DNA from: Verrucomicrobiota bacterium
GTDB taxonomy: Bacteria > Verrucomicrobiota > Verrucomicrobiia > Limisphaerales > SXTU01
NCBI GenBank assembly: GCA_016871445.1
Contig: VHDH01000002.1
Span: 19,826 to 83,825, forward strand
DNA: 64,000 nt
Direction: 5' to 3'
Under the pieces are notes generated by a model. The model did no database searches and was not told the origin of the DNA. It saw only the letters and a program-made list of their open reading frames with translations. Position numbers and translations under genes: made by a program. This document shows positions 62,668-64,000 of this stretch, piece after piece (position 1 is the first letter of the stretch; each line of letters opens with the position of its first letter).

Positions 62668-64000
62668 TTATTTCGCCCGCTCCAATGTGCGTATGGTCTC
62701 ATCGAGGGCATATTTGACATACTGGTCTTGCGGGAGCTCGAGAGCTTCGAGGGCGATTTCGGCGGCTTTGCTGGTAGGGTAAAAACTGAGCGCGCGGATG
62801 GCTTCGACGCGCACGCGAGGGTGCGGGTCTTTCACCAACTTGGCGAGCGTGTCGAGTGGCTTGTTCACGCGGTCGCGCCAGTAGGCGTGGACGCGCACTG
62901 CGGCGGCGCGGGCACGAGGTTCGGTCGAGGCGAGGATTTCGTTTAGCAACGGCTCGTTGGCGACGTTCATCGATTGGTGCAACCAAAGAGCCTCGAGGCG
63001 GTGATGCTCGAAGTTGGCGTCAGCGCGATTGAGGGCCTTGGTCCACTTTACGAGGGCGGCGATGACTTGGTCCACGGGGCGCGCAGCAAGCTCGGTCTTG
63101 GCGCGCTGACGGGTGCGGTCTTCGGGTTCCTTCAGCAGGTTGAGCAGCGCCTCGATGCTCGCACCGGCAATCTTCGCGGGCTTGAGCAGCGGGTTACCTG
63201 CGTATGTCACGCGGTAAATACGGCCGTGGGTTTTGTCGCGGAGCGGGTCGCGAATGGAATACTGCAAATGGCCGATGAGCGGCTCGTGCCAGTCCACGAG
63301 ATACAGCGCGCCGTCTGGGCCAAACTCCATGTCCACCGGGCGGAAGTTTTTGTCGTCGCTCAGGAGCAACGGCTCGATTTCCTTGCCGGTAAAGCCGGAG
63401 TCCTTCTCTTCGACCGTGTGCTGGAGCACGCCTTGCACGCCAATGACATTGTTGAGCAGGTAGCGGCCCTGCGCTTCGCTGGGGAAGTGACGACTGGAGA
63501 CGAATTCACATCCAGAGGTTGGGCGCACGCGCATTTGAATCCACTGGGGCATGGTCGGGCGCTTGTCCGGAAAAATCACGCGACCCGCGAACGGTGTCGC
63601 CCAAAAGTTCTGCCCGGGTGACGCGTCTGCGATGAACGGCTGACCCCAACGATCGAAGGTCATGCCCCACGGGTTGGCGAAGCCATAGCTGACAAAAACC
63701 TCGAACTTCGCCGTGCGCGGCTCGAAGCGGTAAGCGGCGGCGTTGTGATTTCGCACCGGGCCGTAGGGCGTCTCGACCTGCGTATAAAAAAACGTGCCCT
63801 CCAGCATGTAAAGCTCACCCGCCGGCCCGAGCGTGAAAGCGCTGATCGAGTGGTGTGAATCGCCGGAGTCAAAACCGCCGAGCACGCGCTCGGAAAAGTC
63901 CGCGAAGTCGTCGCCGTTGGTGTCCTTGAGGAAGACGAGGTCCGGCTGCTGGGCAACAAGCACGCCACCGTTGTAAAACTCGAAGCCCGTCGGCACATGC
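62668..64000 (-). CDS. PVC dehydrogenase/HEAT protein, cut by window edge
   Basis: The C-terminal 440 or so residues of a secreted PVC dehydrogenase-like protein; the frame remains open to the window end, so the N-terminus is outside. The visible part begins with beta-propeller blades (VFLKDTNGDDFADFSERVLG; LGPAGELYMLEGTFFYTQVE; DMEFGPDGALYLVDWHEPLI) and then HEAT repeats, for example RAAAVRVHAYWRDRVNKPLD and RVRVEAIRALSFYPTSKAAE. Unlike the related protein at 48428-51655, it stops after the HEAT repeats with no CxxCH cytochrome end. The cytochrome may instead be N-terminal or be supplied by the PSD1 protein 198 bases downstream. The 62470-62667 gap has no gene. Confidence 0.85.
   Translation of the reverse strand, partial: HVPTGFEFYNGGVLVAQQPDLVFLKDTNGDDFADFSERVLGGFDSGDSHHSISAFTLGPAGELYMLEGTFFYTQVETPYGPVRNHNAAAYRFEPRTAKFEVFVSYGFANPWGMTFDRWGQPFIADASPGQNFWATPFAGRVIFPDKRPTMPQWIQMRVRPTSGCEFVSSRHFPSEAQGRYLLNNVIGVQGVLQHTVEEKDSGFTGKEIEPLLLSDDKNFRPVDMEFGPDGALYLVDWHEPLIGHLQYSIRDPLRDKTHGRIYRVTYAGNPLLKPAKIAGASIEALLNLLKEPEDRTRQRAKTELAARPVDQVIAALVKWTKALNRADANFEHHRLEALWLHQSMNVANEPLLNEILASTEPRARAAAVRVHAYWRDRVNKPLDTLAKLVKDPHPRVRVEAIRALSFYPTSKAAEIALEALELPQDQYVKYALDETIRTLERAK

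Overview
The window reads as a piece of a GC-rich chromosome from the Verrucomicrobiota, probably near the Pedosphaerales/Limisphaerales (subdivision 3). That placement is inference. It rests on several prepilin-type proteins with an H-X9-DG-like end, three loci of the PVC-superphylum secreted families (DUF1501, DUF1549/DUF1553, CxxCH cytochrome-like, PPC, WD40), a very large subtilase, and interspersed degenerate repeats inside genes. Most housekeeping genes lack an obvious Shine-Dalgarno sequence and GTG/TTG starts are common. No rRNA, tRNA, CRISPR array, transposase or phage gene was seen.

Layout: 0.5-2.3 kb is rpsB-tsf with a good intrinsic terminator. 2.3-4.6 kb holds a prepilin-like gene divergent from tilS. 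4.8-13.3 kb is a same-strand set of exported proteins: DUF1501, double-PPC, Ig-like/DUF1549/DUF1553, and cytochrome/WD40/coiled coil. 13.3-18.4 kb has a second prepilin-like gene behind a structured leader, a secreted terpene-cyclase-fold protein, and a membrane vWA protein. 18.4-36.6 kb is the most striking part. It is a minus-strand cluster that starts with a BrnT-like toxin and a CopG-type antitoxin and runs, through overlapping or nearly abutting genes, into six pseudopilin-like genes in the order G-G'-H-I-J-K. The K-like protein is 1509 residues. After a 254-base gap comes a 2894-residue subtilisin-like multidomain protein.

36.8-48.2 kb is mixed housekeeping and metabolism: an MsbA-like exporter, an MBL hydrolase, a MetE-like protein, a SIS protein, rpoZ, smpB, a DinG helicase, an orphan OppF-type ATPase, DUF554 and serine acetyltransferase. 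48.4-51.7 kb is a large PVC heme-binding/HEAT protein. 51.8-57.8 kb has ogt and then a probable co-directional run dxs - TPR protein - ugd - Nudix - ubiE. 57.9-64 kb is a second PVC module on the minus strand: a HEAT/dehydrogenase-like protein cut by the window edge, a PSD1-type cytochrome protein and DUF1501.

The genes worth most attention are the pseudopilin cluster with its toxin-antitoxin pair, giant K-like tip protein and giant subtilase; the repeat-derived segments in prepilin leaders, a signal peptide and protein linkers; and hairpins directly in front of smpB and in front of a prepilin-like gene. The secretion ATPase, inner-membrane platform, secretin and prepilin peptidase are not in the window, so the pseudopilins must use machinery encoded elsewhere.
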